Assembly: GCF_964340395.1 (NCBI RefSeq)
Contig: NC_135550.1
Span: 28,070,176 to 28,134,175 of the forward strand
DNA from: Glandiceps talaboti
Lineage: Eukaryota; Hemichordata; Enteropneusta; Spengelidae
Length of the DNA stretch: 64,000 bases
Direction of reading: 5' to 3'
Numbering within the stretch: the stretch's first letter is position 1; the number at the start of each line of letters is the position of its first letter. Made by a program: the position numbers and the translations under genes. The notes below the pieces were generated by a model. The model was not told where the DNA came from and made no database searches. It saw only the letters and a list, made by a program, of their open reading frames with translations. This document shows, piece by piece, positions 61,401 through 64,000 of this stretch.

Positions 61401-64000
61401 TGCGGTGGCAGTGTCAACAAACAAAGGAAAAAGACAACTATGTACCAGGCTTTAACTCTGGCTGAATGTTTCCATCTTGTTTGCCAGGCTTGGTAGTTTG
61501 GGAATGAGAGATTTGGTCTGGAGAACAAACAGCACGTACAGCACATGTTGAAAGAAAGAATAAAAAAGACAACGAGGGAGAATGTTAGTGTCCACCAAAC
61601 AGATGCATCACACATAGGACAACATTAAGCAACATAGAACATAGATGATCAACAATAGATGCAAGGACTAGATAAAGAAAAGACACCTAACTACTCATCA
61701 CAGATATAGAGAGAACAACTACATAGAACAGTATATCAGAATGTGTAACACTACAACTAACAGTCACAGCTGCAGACATTGGATTCTTGTCTTAAAACAC
61801 TGCATTTTAATAGTCATGCCTACTCAACATGCAACACTTTATACAAAACACTAAACTTACAATAATATGTGTTACATGTGTCATGCAAGCTATGAATTTA
61901 TCCATTATTATTTGAAATTGTGGGAAATATGAACTTAGTAGCTATGAATCAAATATTAATAAATGTAATTGAAATGCAAATAATTTTTTTGTTCATGGCA
62001 GTAACTGAAGGTTACAGGTCAAAGTGCAAAAGTGATGATGAAAGGGGATGGAAGAGAAAAAAGAAATAAAAGCTTCTAGTACATATCTTTGAGTGCATAT
62101 TGGAGAAACAGAATAGTACCTTTCTCAACAGAATCTACGAAAAAAGCAAGGACAGAAAAGGAAACAATGTCACTAATCTTACACTGCTAGGAGAGCTTTC
62201 TACAGTTAGAACGAAAAAACTCAAGTTCAAATTAAATCTTATAAAGTTTAGGTTAGTCAAATATGGTCAGCCACATAACTGGGCATACTATATATAAATG
62301 CAGCTTAGTTTATGTTGTGATGTTATCATACAAACTTGCAGATTAGATTACATTAGTACGATTGTTACTACAATATTTGTTCACTTTCTGACAACTTTGA
62401 ACTAATCTAGCATGATCAGAAAGTCTTACTACAATATAAATTCAAACTATGCACTACATACTTCACACACGTACACTCATATACATACTTCCTATACACA
62501 CATGCATACACAAATATTCACTACTTTTACTCTTTAAAAGGTATAATAAACAGCATTGAACATACGCATGCATTTGGATTGTTATACACTTTTAACCAGC
62601 TCACCACTTAGCTATAGGTATTTAGCATAGTGTCTACCAGCAGCCCTGCAACAAAGCCATGCTTTCCCTATAACTACATTTTCAAATCTACTGAAATAAA
62701 CAGCTGCTTAACAAAATCTCTTCATCTTGTATAGTCACAGAAAAAAAGAGTCTTTCCTCCAGAGAGAACATCTGGTTATTAAATGTCTAATTTGATATTA
62801 AAACACGCACCAATCTAATGACATATCATATGCTGTTGTCAATGGATTACATGTTATATACAACACGATATACTGAATAAATGATATAACCATAATAATC
62901 TATCTTGGGATGGTTGCAACAGTGCTTGACGTACATACTTTCTTCAATCTCTTCCTCTATAGATGGTTAGAGGAAAAAATGAGGGCTAGAGAAGCTACCA
63001 CTTTTAAGATTCATAAACTTTAAGTTTAAATTAATTCCAAGTTTCAATCCTGTGTCATTATGATGACCACCAAATAAAACGTAATAGTGAGAACTAATTT
63101 TGGATATCTGTTTGTTTTCATCACGGTTTGAAAAAGATGATCAGCCTGGAGGAACATTACTGATACTATTCACCAAGATTTGAAATTTTGTCAATTCATC
63201 ATCGTCATGTATCTGTGCATGTGCACTTAATTGGCATTGTTTCCTATCATTTCGTCTACAAACATTTTTACTTCTTGTTGTGAACTTTGACATATACTTT
63301 ACAGTTGACAGACTGTTTCAACACCTAATTAGAAATTCAAAGCACCTCTCTACTAATAAAGACAGACATATCCATTTAGGTAATCATGCTTAATTGACGG
63401 ACAGACTCTACCTAGCATACAACATTAACTTTAAAAAAAGGGATTTCTAGAGAGTGGAATGCAAAGAATGTCTGACATCAGCATTGCAATATCATCTTCA
63501 TGGATTTAAACCCAACCACTTAGTCTGACCTTAGATTACCTACAAGTATGTATGCAGACATCCTTGCCATTACAAGTAGACTGATCAACATTAAAAATGC
63601 AGGTTGTAAAAAAGAAAGCCAGACTTTGAAGAACATATGCATGATCTATACAATAAAATATTTAAATTGTAGTGATTTGCAGTGTACCAATTAATGATGC
63701 ATGGGAACAGCACCAATGTACAGTGGATGTAGTGTGGATTAGTACTTGGATGAACCTTTTAATTGCCTTTTAATATTGGTAAAGGATCACACTACGATTT
63801 GAATGCATAACTGATAGGCTAACTGTAGAATGTCAGCCACCCACACAGAAGATCCACACAAATTACATACACTCCTCCCACACACTCTAACTTTAATATG
63901 ATATTCTGAATTACATCCAGTGCATTTCTCTGGATATAATAGCAAGGTCATACTCTGACATATATACATGCAGATAATCAGAAGCCAGCTTAGCGTTTTC
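58480..64000. other. Unassigned DNA at the right end
   Basis: About 5.5 kb of AT-rich DNA without an assignable gene. Short minus-strand exon-like intervals are present (62939-62956, 63141-63212 and 61452-61517) and are discussed as weak leads. It may be intron of a minus-strand gene whose main body lies to the right. Confidence 0.4.

Overview
The window is eukaryotic nuclear DNA. It has large introns with GT-AG junctions, AT-rich intergenic DNA, long dinucleotide microsatellites, tRNA-derived SINEs, a LINE fragment and many short foldback DNA elements. The proteins are clearly animal and close to vertebrate orthologues. Repeat content and divergence suggest a marine invertebrate; an invertebrate deuterostome such as a hemichordate or cephalochordate is my first guess, and a lophotrochozoan cannot be excluded.

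Layout. 1-2122 holds the last two coding exons of cytosolic malate dehydrogenase (MDH1, + strand); the rest of the gene lies off the left edge. 4500-30453 is a complete UGP2 (UTP-glucose-1-phosphate uridylyltransferase, + strand): 15 coding exons, 508 residues, with a 9.1-kb first intron full of mobile-element debris. 37255-39084 is an intronless BTB-BACK-Kelch gene on the - strand. 39374-48004 is a complete AP4M1 (mu subunit of adaptor complex AP-4, + strand): 13 coding exons, 442 residues, divergent from the Kelch gene across a 289-bp shared promoter. From about 49.3 kb to the right end I find no confident gene, only repeats, a possible 3' untranslated region of a - strand gene and a few weak exon candidates.

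The genes are housekeeping genes of separate pathways (malate-aspartate redox shuttle, UDP-glucose synthesis, a possible Cullin-3 adaptor, post-Golgi sorting) and do not form one system. MDH1 next to UGP2 in the same orientation matches their neighbourhood on human chromosome 2p15, so this is probably ancient microsynteny.

The mobile-element record is rich: two copies of one tRNA-derived SINE, a LINE 3' fragment, at least five foldback or terminal-inverted-repeat elements (one with a clean nested insertion), three families of internally tandem interspersed repeats, and minisatellites. One minisatellite in AP4M1 appears to have multiplied an exon's own 5' splice site. I found no operon, CRISPR array, rRNA, free-standing tRNA gene or convincing new multi-gene system.
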